Counted from the first letter of the stretch, positions 44,698-55,800 are shown. The stretch: 64,000 bases of DNA from Chryseobacterium gregarium DSM 19109 (GCF_000430845.1 NZ_AUMU01000007.1:1-64000), one strand, 5' to 3'. The notes: generated from the letters alone by a model not told the origin. Made by a program: numbers and translations.

Positions 44698-45714
44698 ATG
44701 AAACGAAAAGTCCTTTTGATCTACACCGGTGGCACCATCGGGATGGAAAAAGATTATGAATCCGGCAGCCTCCGTGCCTTTGACTTCGGAAATATTTTTG
44801 AGAAAATGCCTGAAATGAAACTGATGGAATGTGAAGTTTTCGTGCATCCTTTTTCAAAACCGCTTGATTCGTCAGATATGGGTCCGGAAGAATGGAAAAT
44901 TATCGCCCATTACATCCGTAAAAATTATGACCAGTATGATGGATTCTTGGTTCTTCACGGGACAGATACCATGTCTTACACAGCTTCCGCATTAAGCTTT
45001 ATGCTGAAAGGGCTGAAAAAACCCGTCATTTTAACGGGTTCCCAGCTTCCGATCGGAGACCTGCGGACGGACGCGAAGGAAAACCTCCTGACCAGCCTGT
45101 ACTACGCCAGCCTGTATGAGGAAAACGAAGCCGTGATTCAGGAAGTGGCCATTTATTTTGAGTATAAACTGTTAAGGGGAAACCGTACTTTAAAATATTC
45201 AGCTGAATTTTTTGACGCCTATGCAAGTCCAAATTACCCTATTCTCGGACAATCCGGCGTACATCTGAATATTATTAAAGAAAACCTTTACCGTTGTAAT
45301 GCGGACGTTGAATTTCATGTGGATGACCACATTTCCGAAGATATTATTTTCTGGAGAATTTTTCCGGGCATGAACCTGAATCACTTTAAAGAAATCCCGA
45401 AAATGAAAGTGCTGATCCTTCAGGTCTTCGGTTCGGGAACTATTTTCAGCAGTGAAAAAACAGTAGCCACCTTACAACAGATACGAAATAACGGAACTGA
45501 AATTGTGGTGGTCAGCCAGTGTATTTCGGGCGGAATTTCATTCGGAAAATATGAAAACAGCAATATCTTTTCAAAGATCGGAGCCATCAGCGGGAAAGAT
45601 ATTACGGCAGAAAGCGCTATCACGAAAGCCATGCATCTTATTGACAATCCCAGCTACCCGGGAAGCTTTGCCGATACCTTTTCAAAAAGCTTATGCGGAG
45701 AAATTTTCAATTAA
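44698..45714 (+). CDS. ansA: type I L-asparaginase
   Basis: 338 residues from the ATG at 44698 (MKRKVLLIYTGGTIGM); an in-frame ATG at 44665 would add 11 residues. The two catalytic threonines are in YTGGTIGM and HGTDTMSYTASALSFML, with the Lys/Asp of TDAKENLLTSL also conserved. There is no signal peptide, so it is cytoplasmic, hydrolysing asparagine to aspartate and ammonia. A TAATTTTG -7-like box (44644-44651 region) precedes it. Single gene before the tRNA-Ser promoter. Confidence 0.94.
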   Translation: MKRKVLLIYTGGTIGMEKDYESGSLRAFDFGNIFEKMPEMKLMECEVFVHPFSKPLDSSDMGPEEWKIIAHYIRKNYDQYDGFLVLHGTDTMSYTASALSFMLKGLKKPVILTGSQLPIGDLRTDAKENLLTSLYYASLYEENEAVIQEVAIYFEYKLLRGNRTLKYSAEFFDAYASPNYPILGQSGVHLNIIKENLYRCNADVEFHVDDHISEDIIFWRIFPGMNLNHFKEIPKMKVLILQVFGSGTIFSSEKTVATLQQIRNNGTEIVVVSQCISGGISFGKYENSNIFSKIGAISGKDITAESAITKAMHLIDNPSYPGSFADTFSKSLCGEIFN

Positions 45715-45727
45715 TCACATGAATAAT

Positions 45728-45757
45728 TTGCTAATTCAATAAATTCTCCTATTTTTG
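45728..45757 (+). promoter_or_regulatory. Bacteroidota-type promoter of tRNA-Ser
   Basis: TTG, 19 bases, then TATTTTTG: a full consensus match, 13 bp before the tRNA 5' end. Confidence 0.8.
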
Positions 45758-45770
45758 CAGTCTCGAATAA

Positions 45771-45857
45771 AGAGAGGTGTCCGAGTGGTTGAAGGAGCTA
45801 CCCTGGAAAGGTAGTATGCGGGTAACTGTATCGAGGGTTCGAATCCCTTCCTCTCTG
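45771..45857 (+). tRNA. tRNA-Ser (anticodon GGA)
   Basis: An 87-nt type II tRNA. The acceptor stem AGAGAGG pairs with CCTCTCT with discriminator G. The anticodon arm CTACC-CTGGAAA-GGTAG reads GGA for UCC/UCU codons. A long variable arm (TATGCGGGTAACTGTATC) and the T arm GAGGG-TTCGAAT-CCCTT follow. CCA is not encoded (the sequence continues CAAG), so it is added afterwards. A consensus promoter lies upstream and a terminator immediately downstream. Confidence 0.97.
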
Positions 45858-45862
45858 CAAGT

Positions 45863-45896
45863 AAAAGCGTTGATTTTCAACGCTTTTCTTATTTTT
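45863..45896 (+). terminator. terminator after tRNA-Ser
   Basis: AAAAGCGTTGA-TTT-TCAACGCTTTT perfect stem followed by CTTATTTTT. Confidence 0.9.
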
Positions 45897-46111
45897 AACC
45901 ATTAAACTAAATTCCGTAAAATCTGGCCTGAAGAAATTTAAATACTCACAAATCATCTATTTGTTCAGACATTTTTCAGACATCATCCAAATGAATATCA
46001 ATATGCTTAAACCTAACAGGTTTGAATATGATCATCTTATTTTATAAAAATTCAAGATAATCTGTTATAGAATTAAACAGGATCATAGAAGTTTTTTTAA
46101 TCAATCAATAT
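45897..46111. other. AT-rich noncoding stretch
   Basis: About 215 bp between the tRNA terminator and the next hairpin. No open frame, RNA structure or repeat was recognised. Confidence 0.4.
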
Positions 46112-46146
46112 AAAAATCCCGGTCATGCTGACCGGGATTTTCGTTT
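46112..46146. terminator. terminator downstream of the hypothetical gene at 46214
   Basis: AAAAATCCCGGTCA-TGC-TGACCGGGATTTT is a strong 12-13 bp stem with A and T flanks, usable from either side. Confidence 0.85.
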
Positions 46147-46213
46147 GAAGAATTGCTTCATTCAAACTGCAATTTAATTATATGAATGTATTGGTGTAAA
46201 ATTGATTGATCAT

Positions 46214-46909
46214 TTAATTGCACATGGTGAGGAACTGATGGCTCATCTGTACTGTAAATCGGGCTTCTGATTTTAATTTTGTATAGATCATTGATTCAAA
46301 AGCGTGGACATCCTTTAATTTCCGGTCAATATAGTCTGCAATCTGTACGATGGAAAATATAAAATCGCGATAAATGGCAATGTCAACCGTGCGTCCGTAA
46401 ACCGGAAGATACGCCTTCAGAAAAGGAAGCGTTGCCTGATGCTGACTGTAGTTAACGCAGTACCCGGCTCCGTCTCTTGAGGTAATAATTTCGCAGTGAT
46501 TAATAAAATCAAGGATATTTTTGTCTTCACTGCCTTTGTTTTTAGAAAGATACTGATTGATCCTATCCAGAATATGCTGGGCGTATTCCATCATTGTAAT
46601 GGTTTTCCATTCGAATACATGGTTAAGGCTTTTTATATTATTAGCAGACTTTCCGTTTTTTAAGCCTGTAGGAAAGGAGATGCCCATGGTTTCCTGATAC
46701 GGGAAAAAGCAATCCTTGATCTGGACAGAAGCGTCCGGCTGCAGCCTGTCATTCGAAAAATTATAGTACAGATAAGGACTGTAGAGGTTCGCAAGGGCTT
46801 TCAGGTAATCGGCTTCGGAAGGATTATAGTTTTGTTCAAACCATTTTTCAAGGTTATCGTAATAATGGTTCTCAAATTCTTTATAACTTAAATATAACGG
46901 CAATTCCAT
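46214..46909 (-). CDS. hypothetical protein
   Basis: 231 residues from the ATG at 46909 (MELPLYLSYKEFENHYYDNL); an in-frame extension to 46954 has no conserved look. The protein is soluble, aromatic-rich (many Tyr and Phe) and mainly helical. It has no signal peptide or recognised motif; segments such as SLNHVFEWKTITMMEYAQHILDRI suggest a helical bundle. It is a single-gene unit with a terminator after it. Function unknown. Confidence 0.7.
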   Translation of the reverse strand: MELPLYLSYKEFENHYYDNLEKWFEQNYNPSEADYLKALANLYSPYLYYNFSNDRLQPDASVQIKDCFFPYQETMGISFPTGLKNGKSANNIKSLNHVFEWKTITMMEYAQHILDRINQYLSKNKGSEDKNILDFINHCEIITSRDGAGYCVNYSQHQATLPFLKAYLPVYGRTVDIAIYRDFIFSIVQIADYIDRKLKDVHAFESMIYTKLKSEARFTVQMSHQFLTMCN

Positions 46910-47206
46910 AACTCTGTATTTTGATAAAGCAAAGCTAATACGGTAATGCGACAAAACTTGTCGTGTTATTTTTTAGTTTTAATTTTTTTGACAGAAAACG
47001 GAAGATTAATATATAATATTCATCGATTGTTCTGTTGCTAAGAAGCTGTTTAAATTTATATCAGAAAATAATTTCTCGCAGATTATGATGATCATGCAGA
47101 TTTTATACATATTCAGATATCTGCCACATCTAATAAGTAGCGTAAATAAAGTTTTAAAAACATTTATAGAATTTCAAACAGAATTTCGGGAATATTCCCT
47201 TGCTCA

Positions 47207-48739
47207 TTACTTATCATAATTCTTCATCATAAATTCAAAATAATGAATCATTTTCATATAGTTTTCAATACTGAGGTATTCATTGGTGCTGTGAATGGAC
47301 TGTTTTTCGGCATCATTGATTTTGATCGGCATAAACCGGTAAATATTTTTGCTGACGATCTGGTATTTATAGGCATCCGTTGCCCCAACGGTAAGATACG
47401 GAGTTGCTATTGCCGTAGGATGAATTTCTTTAACGGCCGCTTCAATCAGTCTGAATGCTTTGGTATTGCTAGGCGAAACCGCCGAGGCTTCTTTTACCTG
47501 GTCAATATCTTCTATCTCCACTTCGAACCCTTTGGTCGCTTCGGCGATATGTTTTTTCACGTCGTTTACCGTGTTCCCGGGCAGCAGCCTGAAATTCACG
47601 ACAAATTCCACTTCGGGAGAAAGGACGTTCGGCGCATCGCTTCCCTTCATCATGGTTAAAGCTGTCGTGGTACGGACCAGTGCATTGGTCGAATTATTTT
47701 TTGCCAACTGAGATAATAATACGGGTTTTAACAACCACTGATTGGAAATTCCCATCCTGTTTATAAACGACATGGAACCGCCGATATTGGTGAAAAACTC
47801 ATTGATCAGCGGCGTGATCATTGGTTTCATCTGATCATGTTCCAGCCTCTGCATAATGATGGCCGCCTTTCCGATTGCACTTTCCATCGGAGGCATCGAA
47901 GCATGTCCGCCCAATCCTTTTACTTTGATTTTTACGGAGAGAAAGCCTTTCTCTGCACAGCCGATCACGGCAATATCAGAATTGATTCCGGCCACACTGC
48001 CTTTTTCTAAAATCAGCCCTCCTTCGTCATACACCGCATCGAATTTTATATTTTTGCTTTTAAAATAACCGGCGATTTTTGCAGCGCCCTGCTGTCCGCC
48101 CACTTCCTCATCAAACCCGAAAGCCAGATAAATATCCCGTTGCGGAACATATTTGTTTTTAATCAGAGCATTCATGGATTCCATCAGCGAGAAAAGCATC
48201 CCTTTCATATCGATGGCTCCCCTGCCATAGATCCGTCCATTGGCCACCGCTCCGGAAAACGGCCCGAAATCCCAGTCCTCCGCAACTTCTGAAACGGGAG
48301 GCAAAGGTTGATCGTCCGGCCTGAAAACATTTTCACTTTTATCTTTTATATCAGCTTCTCCCGGAGGCACCACATCGGTGTGGGAAAGAAATAAAATAGG
48401 GTCGAGAGAAGGATTGCTTCCTTTCAGCCGGAACACTAAACCATATTTATTGACTTCGGTATATTCCACATTTTCATAAACCAACGGATACGATGTTTTG
48501 AGGTATTCTTTGATGGTATCAAATGTCGAGTAATCAAATTCCCCCAATTCTCCGGCAGAAACGGTAGGAATTTTCAGTCCGCTTGATAGCCGCTGTACTG
48601 CTGAGTCATCTTTTATCATTTTCCAGCCCTGAGCCGTTTCAGCACTTACTTTTTTAAAAGGATAGGTGAGTGTTTTGATTAAGACGAGGATTATTATAAT
48701 GAGGAGAATACCAAGGAGAATGAAGATGAGTTTTTTCAT
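47207..48739 (-). CDS. M20-family metallopeptidase (PM20D1/carboxypeptidase-S-like)
   Basis: 510 residues with an N-terminal membrane anchor (FILLGILLIIIILVLIKTL, about 4-22), so the catalytic part probably faces the periplasm. Metal motifs are LFLSHTDVVP (His, Asp), GRGAIDMKGMLFSLMES (bridging Asp) and LAFGFDEEVGGQQGA (Glu pair). The dimerisation domain has GLGGHASMPP, and TVGATDAYKY, IHSTNEYLSIENY lie near the end. The layout matches mammalian PM20D1 and yeast carboxypeptidase S. A -7-like element CAAATATA (minus-strand TATATTTG) is at 48760-48767. Confidence 0.92.
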   Translation of the reverse strand: MKKLIFILLGILLIIIILVLIKTLTYPFKKVSAETAQGWKMIKDDSAVQRLSSGLKIPTVSAGELGEFDYSTFDTIKEYLKTSYPLVYENVEYTEVNKYGLVFRLKGSNPSLDPILFLSHTDVVPPGEADIKDKSENVFRPDDQPLPPVSEVAEDWDFGPFSGAVANGRIYGRGAIDMKGMLFSLMESMNALIKNKYVPQRDIYLAFGFDEEVGGQQGAAKIAGYFKSKNIKFDAVYDEGGLILEKGSVAGINSDIAVIGCAEKGFLSVKIKVKGLGGHASMPPMESAIGKAAIIMQRLEHDQMKPMITPLINEFFTNIGGSMSFINRMGISNQWLLKPVLLSQLAKNNSTNALVRTTTALTMMKGSDAPNVLSPEVEFVVNFRLLPGNTVNDVKKHIAEATKGFEVEIEDIDQVKEASAVSPSNTKAFRLIEAAVKEIHPTAIATPYLTVGATDAYKYQIVSKNIYRFMPIKINDAEKQSIHSTNEYLSIENYMKMIHYFEFMMKNYDK

Positions 48740-49065
48740 GACAGATGTTAATAGTATGACAAATATAGTGGATTTGAATTTATTATTTTGAATGGCCGTA
48801 AACCCAGAGACTTTGTTATCTCATCAAATGTTATTTCTTAAAATTCCATATTTCAAATCTTAAATTTAACTTTGAATTTATAGCACTTTTTGTAAAAATT
48901 CAATTGAATAAAAGGGCTATTATATGAGAGGCTAATCAACATGAGATATTTAATACACAAATTCTACACTATTAGATTTGTATAATTCTAATTTTGTATT
49001 TAATTCTAATTATATTTTACGGGCATACCATCAATTTTTTTGAATTTAAATAACAAAATCCCGAA
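48740..49065. other. AT-rich noncoding gap
   Basis: 326 bp holding the -7-like box of the M20 gene near its left end and otherwise AT-rich sequence. No coding frame or strong hairpin recognised. Confidence 0.4.
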
Positions 49066-50769
49066 TTACTCCTTATCCTCCAGCTCCTGCATCCTCTTTT
49101 TAATAAAATCCGTAGGACGGATGCCGTTGATTTCAAAGAAAAGATCGGAGAAGTTCTGCCGGGAAGCAATGCCGCATTCTTTGGCGAGGGTTTCGATGTT
49201 GTATTTGAGGTATTGTTTGTTTTCGAACAGTAAAACCGTAATGTAATTGATCCTCAGCTGGCTCAGGTATTTGTTGAAATTAACGCCTTTATGTTCATTA
49301 ATCACCTGTGACAGGTAATTGGAATTGGTTCCCAACTGTGAGGCCAGTTTGCTGATGGTAAGGCCTTTTTGGATAAATCCTTTTTTGCTTTCAAAGGTTT
49401 GCAGCTTGCAGAGAAGTTCTTCCACTTTACTTTCCTGCAGAAGCGTTCTTTTTTCTTCAACAGGAATAATATCTTCCTTAGGAGCCTCTTGATTTTTCGT
49501 GAATTTTTCTTCAAGGAAAATATATTTCTCCTTAATTTCCTTGGCCTTCCTGTGTCTTTTGGCAAATAATATAATCAGCCCGACAGCCCAGATGATCAAG
49601 ACAATAATAATAACCGTTACCAGATAATTGATTTTCTGGAGTTTGTTTTTCTCATCCAATAGTGTTTGGGTATCATAGTCTTTATGGATCTTCGGCGACA
49701 GGTAACTGAAATCCTTTGACATGATGCTGTCTGCTTTCAAAAGCTGGCTGGTATAGTATAGCTGCTGGGTCTGATCTTTGTGTTTTTTGCTGTAATCGAT
49801 CAGTATTTCATAATTTTCCCTTAACTCCGGAAGAATGAAGTGGTAGCGGTTAAATACAGAATCTATCTTTTTGAAATAAATGACGGATTCCTGAGTGTTT
49901 TTTAATCCCAGGTAACTTTTTCCGATATAAAAATAATTAACGGACAGCCTTGCAAAATCCCTGCTGTCTTTCAAAGAGGCTAAAGATTCATCAAGATGCA
50001 TTAATGCTTTCTGGTATCGGCTATCCCTGTAATCCGAAATTCCTTGTGATAAAAGAAAATACCCTCTTTCCTGAGTATAGTCAGGATTATTTGCGGTCTC
50101 GGAAAGTCCTGTCTGTATGGCTGAATCGGTTTCTTTATGTTTTCCGAGATGCCGGTAACAGATGAGCAATTGGTGAAGGCTGTTCAGATATGCTCTTTTA
50201 TTATTGTAAATTTCATTCGGATGAGACTTGATAATAGTCTTTACTTTTTCCCTGTAGTAAATGATACATTGTGTAAATACTTCAGACGCTTCCTCATAAT
50301 ATCCAAGATAACTTTTTACTACCCCAATATGATAGAGATTCTGGTATTTTAAAAATTCGTTGCGGGTGTTTTTTGAATATTCATAGGCTTTAAGGTATTC
50401 GTTGAGAGCCAACTGGTATTTTTTATAATGGTAATAATATACGACTCCTTTTTCAATGTGGCCAATGATCATGAGATCTTTATCCCGGGACAGGTTTGCA
50501 GCCCAGACTGTACTGTCGGCATATATCAGCTTGTCTTCGTTTTTGGAAGTATAAAATACCCCGTCTTTATATCCCTGAACCAGTTTTTCGTAATTCTTTT
50601 CTTTTTTTGCCTTATTAATATACGGCTGAATAAAAGAAAACGCCTTGACATCATTTTCCTTAAAATACTCATACTTTGATCTCAACTGATCATATTCATT
50701 ATATGATTGCTGGGCGAGTATAAGTCCAAAACATCCTGTAAAAAATAAAAAAAATAATTTTTTGACCAC
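49066..50769 (-). CDS. membrane-anchored TPR protein with AraC-type DNA-binding domain
   Basis: 567 residues starting at a GTG (50767-50769). The order is a signal peptide (LFFLFFTGCFGLILAQ), helical TPR-like repeats (about 70-370, including YHIGVVKSYLGYYEEASEVFTQCI and SVNYFYIGKSYLGLKNTQESVIYF) and one transmembrane helix (about 385-406, VTVIIIVLIIWAVGLIILFA). A cytoplasmic coiled linker precedes a C-terminal AraC HTH (about 460-560, LTISKLASQLGTNSNYLSQVINEHKG, then LAKECGIASRQNFSDLFFEI). This is a one-protein sensor-regulator: periplasmic TPR sensing, cytoplasmic DNA binding. It lies on the same strand as, and downstream of, the RND efflux operon, with 630 bp between. Confidence 0.9.
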   Translation of the reverse strand: MVKKLFFLFFTGCFGLILAQQSYNEYDQLRSKYEYFKENDVKAFSFIQPYINKAKKEKNYEKLVQGYKDGVFYTSKNEDKLIYADSTVWAANLSRDKDLMIIGHIEKGVVYYYHYKKYQLALNEYLKAYEYSKNTRNEFLKYQNLYHIGVVKSYLGYYEEASEVFTQCIIYYREKVKTIIKSHPNEIYNNKRAYLNSLHQLLICYRHLGKHKETDSAIQTGLSETANNPDYTQERGYFLLSQGISDYRDSRYQKALMHLDESLASLKDSRDFARLSVNYFYIGKSYLGLKNTQESVIYFKKIDSVFNRYHFILPELRENYEILIDYSKKHKDQTQQLYYTSQLLKADSIMSKDFSYLSPKIHKDYDTQTLLDEKNKLQKINYLVTVIIIVLIIWAVGLIILFAKRHRKAKEIKEKYIFLEEKFTKNQEAPKEDIIPVEEKRTLLQESKVEELLCKLQTFESKKGFIQKGLTISKLASQLGTNSNYLSQVINEHKGVNFNKYLSQLRINYITVLLFENKQYLKYNIETLAKECGIASRQNFSDLFFEINGIRPTDFIKKRMQELEDKE

Positions 50770-51340
50770 TTTAATGAGTTATTCCATGAATAAGAAGGTC
50801 AAAAATACGTAAAATCAAACTGATTTTCTCAAAGAATAATGAATTAATGCACACAATTGAAATTTTTATTTTACAAAAATAAAAACTGACTACCAGCACA
50901 TTAAATTTATTTGACCCCTGAATTAGGACGTCTTAATTTATAAATAAAGACAACAAATGTTTTTATTTACCGATCTCAGGTGATAACTTTGGACTCAGAA
51001 TTCAGCGGTACAAAATTTATTAACAATGAAATACAGTTTGTAAAGCGGGAAACCATAACGAGAAAACAACAATAAAAGCTTCATTACAAATCAACAATCA
51101 GACCAAAGGGTAAAAACTAACAGCTACACAAAAAAACATGATGATTCGATCATATCCTGCCACCTTCTTTAACAGGAATTATTTTAGGGAAGGTTGGCTT
51201 TTTCAGAATTAATGCAAATAAAAACTAACGGCTTTTTAAACTAATAACCATCAGAAATTAAATTACATACTTACCTTGATGTAAGTATATTGAGAAGAGG
51301 TTTTCATGAACCTGTTTTTATTGAAGTTTTCAGTTAAATC
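50770..51340. other. noncoding gap between the regulator and the RND operon
   Basis: About 570 bp. A short open stretch around 50990-51075 (containing TLDSEFSGTKFINNEIQF) is too short and has no start context. Otherwise AT-rich, with no recognised RNA or repeat. The regulator's promoter probably lies here. Confidence 0.4.
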
Positions 51341-51380
51341 GAAAAGAGACTATCCATACGGAAAGCCTCTTTTCTTTTTA
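51341..51380 (-). terminator. terminator of the RND efflux operon
   Basis: GAAAAGAG and CTCTTTTC arms around a 20-nt loop, directly past the stop of the outer-membrane component on the minus strand. Confidence 0.7.
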
Positions 51381-51399
51381 AAACATTAAGGATTTATAA

Positions 51400-52842
51400 T
51401 CACTTCCAGCCTCCGCCTAAGCTCTTATAAATATCAACAACTGTACTCAGCTGTTTTTCTTTTGCTTCAACCAGTTCCATTTTGGCATCCAAAGCATCCC
51501 TCTGGTTCAGAAGGACCTCCAGATAATCTGCCCTTGAATTCCGGAACAGCTGATTCGCAATATCGATCGATTGTTCTAATGACTTCGTTTCCTGAGATTT
51601 TAACTGATAATACTGGTCAATGTTTTTAATTTTTGACATCAGATTCGCCACATCCAGGTAAGCATTAAGAATGGTTTTATCATATTCATACAATGCCTGG
51701 ATCTGTCTTGCATCCGCAGTCTGGAAATTGGCTTTGATCGCACTTTTATTGATCAGCGGGCCTGCCAGCTCCCCTACTAAACTCGCCGCCATGGATTCCG
51801 GCAGTTTTACGAGGTAAGAAGGTTTAAATGCTTCCAATCCCAATGTTGCGGAAATTTCCAGTGAAGGGTAAAACTCTTTCCTTGCTGCTTCCACATCAAG
51901 TTTTGATGCTTTCAGCTCAAGCTCGGCCTGCTTGATGTCCGGACGGTTAGCCAGCAACTGCGAAGGGATTCCCGTATAAACCGTCTGCGGAATGGTTGAC
52001 ATGAAACTTTCCTTTGATCTTACGATCGGCTGAGGATAACGCCCGCACAGGGCATTGATTTCATTTTCCTTTTCTGTAATTTCCTGACGAATGGTATATT
52101 CCGTTGCTTTGGATTTCGCCAGCTCCGCTTCAAACTTCTTTACTGCCAGTTCGGTTGCAGCTGCCGCTTCTTTCTGGATTTTTGAAATTTCCAGCGCTCT
52201 CTGCTGAAGCTTTATATACTCCTGAATAATATCCAGCTGATTATCCAGGGCCAGCAATTCATAATAGTTATCCGCCACCTCTTCAATTAAATTGGACAGA
52301 ACGAAATTTTTTCCTTCTACCGTAGAGAGATAATGCGCGACTGCAGATTCTTTTTCTGTTCTTAATTTTTTCCAGATGTCAATTTCCCAGTTTGCAGTTA
52401 AGCCTCCTTCAAAATTCCCAAGCGGATCCGGTATTTCCTTTCCGGGTTCGATATCCGTAGTGGCATCACCAGCTCCCTCACTGGTATAACGGCCTGCTTT
52501 TTTTACTCCGGCACCGATTCCTGCAGAAACAGTAGGGGTCAGTCTTCCTTTTTTCGCTAACACACCGCTTCTGGCAATTTCAATATCCTGCAGCGTGATC
52601 ATCAGTTCCTGATTGTTCTTTAATGAGGTTTCAATTAAAGCAACCAGATTAGGATCCGTAAAGAACTGCCTCCAGGGTGTCGTTCCTGTGTTCGCGTTGG
52701 CATCCGCCTGCTCTTCCTGATTAAAGTTCTGAGGTACATTTTCTTTTACCTCATCTTTTACAACGGTCGCCATAGGTGCCTTACAGCCTGCTAAAACAAG
52801 CAATAAGGCAACGGCTGCCATATATTTATTATAAATCTTCAT
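51400..52842 (-). CDS. RND efflux outer-membrane channel lipoprotein (TolC/OprM type)
   Basis: 480 residues from MKIYNKYMAAVALLLVLAGC (lipobox LAGC, mature Cys20); an alternative ATG at 52851 adds three residues. Two OEP repeats are visible: one with LVALIETSLKNNQELMITLQDIEIARSGVLAKKGRLTPTVS and a second with LLANRPDIKQAELELKASKLDVEAARKEFYPSLEISA, whose NRPDI motif is characteristic. It forms the trimeric exit duct of the tripartite pump. Its start overlaps the end of the inner-membrane transporter gene by about 14 bp, so the two are translationally coupled. Confidence 0.95.
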   Translation of the reverse strand: MKIYNKYMAAVALLLVLAGCKAPMATVVKDEVKENVPQNFNQEEQADANANTGTTPWRQFFTDPNLVALIETSLKNNQELMITLQDIEIARSGVLAKKGRLTPTVSAGIGAGVKKAGRYTSEGAGDATTDIEPGKEIPDPLGNFEGGLTANWEIDIWKKLRTEKESAVAHYLSTVEGKNFVLSNLIEEVADNYYELLALDNQLDIIQEYIKLQQRALEISKIQKEAAAATELAVKKFEAELAKSKATEYTIRQEITEKENEINALCGRYPQPIVRSKESFMSTIPQTVYTGIPSQLLANRPDIKQAELELKASKLDVEAARKEFYPSLEISATLGLEAFKPSYLVKLPESMAASLVGELAGPLINKSAIKANFQTADARQIQALYEYDKTILNAYLDVANLMSKIKNIDQYYQLKSQETKSLEQSIDIANQLFRNSRADYLEVLLNQRDALDAKMELVEAKEKQLSTVVDIYKSLGGGWK

Positions 52843-55800
52843 GTTTATCATCGTGTTGGTAAGGTTCTGTTTGTTCTGTTAAAGGATTTTCTTCTTCATA
52901 TCTTGCCAGTTTCGACTTTTCTGCAATGGTTCCGAAGATGTAATACAATCCCGGGATAATGATCAGCCCGAAAACGGTTCCGATCAGCATACCTCCTGCT
53001 GCAGCTGTACCGATGGTACGGTTACCGATAGCTCCCGGCCCTGTTGCCATTACCAATGGAATCAAACCGGCAATGAATGCAAATGACGTCATCAGGATCG
53101 GACGGAAACGGATTGCAGCCCCCTCAATCGCAGCCTGCGCTACCGGAATTCCTTCTTCAGCCTTCTTCTGTACAGCGAATTCCACAATCAGCACGGCGTT
53201 CTTACCTAACAGACCAATCAACATGACCATGGCTACCTGTGCATAAATGTTGTTTTCCAATCCTAATAATTTCAGACATAAAAATGCTCCGAAAATCCCT
53301 GTCGGCAATGATAAGATTACCGGTAACGGAAGAATGAAACTTTCATACTGGGCGGCCAGAATCAGGTAAACAAACCCTAAGCAGACCAGAAAAATAAATA
53401 TGGCTTCATTTCCACGGCTTACCTCATCTTTGGAGATCCCCGCCCAGTCGATCCCGAAACCTCTCGGAAGTGTTTTATCCGCTACTTCCTTAATGGCTGC
53501 AATCGCCTGTCCGGAACTGTAACCCGGCGCGGGCGTTCCGCTCACCTCGGCAGAGTTGTACATGTTATGTCTGGTAATCTCGGATAAACCATATACTTTT
53601 TCAAGATGCATGAAATCTGAGTATGGAACCATCTGGTCTTTGTCATTTTTCACATATAATTTCAGTAAATCCGACGGAAGCGCACGGTACTGCGGTCCGG
53701 CCTGAACAATTACCTTATACGGACGGTCAAAACGTATAAAACTGGTTTCATAGTTCGAACCGATCAGCGTTGATAGGTTATCCATCGCTTTTTCGATCGT
53801 TACTCCTTTCTGTTCGGCCAGATCATTGTCAATCTTCAGCATATACTGCGGGAAACTTGCAGAATAGAACGTAAATGCAGAACCCAGTTCAGGACGCTTT
53901 TTCAGTTCATTGACAAAATCATTGCTTACTTTTTCCATCTTCTGGTAATCACCGCTTCCGGCTTTATCCAAAAGACGAAGCTCAAAACCACCGGCAGCAC
54001 CATAACCTGGAATTGATGGTGGCTGGAAGAATTCGATATTGGCCCCAGGAATATTTTTAGCTTTTTCTTCAAGCTTCTCGATAATCTCTGATGCGGATTC
54101 TGAACGGTCTTCCCAGCTTTTAAGGTTGATCAGACAGGTTCCTGAATTGGATCCCGTACCTTCAGTCAGGATTTCATAACCGGCCAGTGAGGAAACGGAC
54201 TGAACTCCATCAATACCTTCAGATTCTCTTAATAATTCTTTAGCAATCTGATTTGTTCTTTCCAGGGTAGACCCCGGAGGCGTCTGAATAATCGCATAGA
54301 TCATTCCCTGATCCTCTGCCGGAATAAATCCTGAAGGCAATGAGTTGCTTAAGAAAAAGGTACAGGCACAAAACGCCAATAATAAAGGAAGCGTAAATGT
54401 TTTCTTCTTAACTGTTTTAGTCAGCAATTTCTCATATTTCCCGGCTCCTTTTGTAAATAAATTATTGAATTTATCTAAGAAAATCGTGATCGGAGTTCTT
54501 CTTTTTGCTTTTCCGTGGTTATTTTTTAAAATTAAAGCACACAAAGCCGGCGTCAATGTCAAAGCGACCACTCCAGAAAGGATGATTGCCGAAGCCATTG
54601 TAATAGAGAACTGGCGGTAAAATACGCCAACCGGACCTGACATGAATGCAATCGGGATGAATACGGATGCCATTACCAATGTAATCGCGATAATCGCCCC
54701 GCTGATTTCATGCATGGCCTCTTCCGTTGCTTTTAACGGAGAAAGTCCTTTTTCTTCCATCTTGGCATGGACCGCTTCAATCACCACAATCGCATCATCG
54801 ACAACAACCCCGATCGCCATAACCAAAGCAAATAATGAGATCATGTTTAATGTAATTCCGAAAGCGGACATGATCGCAAAGGTACCGATCAGCGAAACCG
54901 GAACCGCAATCGCCGGGATCAGGGTTGAACGCCAGTCGCCAAGGAAAAGGAATACCACGATCGCCACCAAAATAAAGGCCTCAAATAAAGTATGGATCAC
55001 TTTTTCAATGGATGCGTCAAGGAATCTTGAAACGTCATAACTGATATCATAATGCATTCCTTTTGGAAACGTGGTCTTCTGCAGGTCCGCCATCAAAGAT
55101 TTTACATTTTTGATAACATCACTAGCATTGGATCCGTATGACTGTTTTACGGTAATCGCGGCAGACGGTTTTCCGTTTAAGGTAGAATAAATATCATACA
55201 TGGAGGAACCGAATTCGATATCTGCCACATCTTTAAGCCTCACAAATTCCCCGTCGGTTTTGGCCTTCAGGATAATATTCCCGTAATCTTTTTCATTATT
55301 GAAACGGCCGGGATATTTTAAAATATATTCAAATGACTGTGATCTTTTCCCTGAACTTTCCCCTGTTTTTCCAGGAGAAGCTTCCAGACTCTGAGCATTT
55401 AAAGCCTCCATCACTTCATCTGCTGAAATGCTGTATGCCGTTAACCGGTCAGGTTTAAGCCAGATCCGCATCGCATATTCTCTGGTTCCCAGGATATCGG
55501 CAAAACCTACTCCGCTTACCCTTCTCAGTTCAGACATTACATTAATATCCGCATAGTTGAAAAGGAATTTCTGGTCAGATTTCGGGTCGTCACTGTATAG
55601 GTTAATATACATCAGCATGTTGGGTTCTTCACGGGTAATTTTCACCCCTTCACGAACCACCAGCGGCGGAAGTTTATTTACAACAGAAGACACCCGGTTC
55701 TGAACGTTTACAGCGGCTACGTTAGGATCAGTCCCCAGGTCAAAAACTACCTGAATGGAGGCTTCCCCGTCATTTCCGGCATCGGAAGTCATATATTTCA

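Noticed and set aside
54642..55040. 132-codon open frame on the plus strand inside the AcrB-type transporter
   Set aside because: It is antisense to conserved transporter helices, has no start context or family motif, and is explained by the codon bias of the real gene on the other strand.
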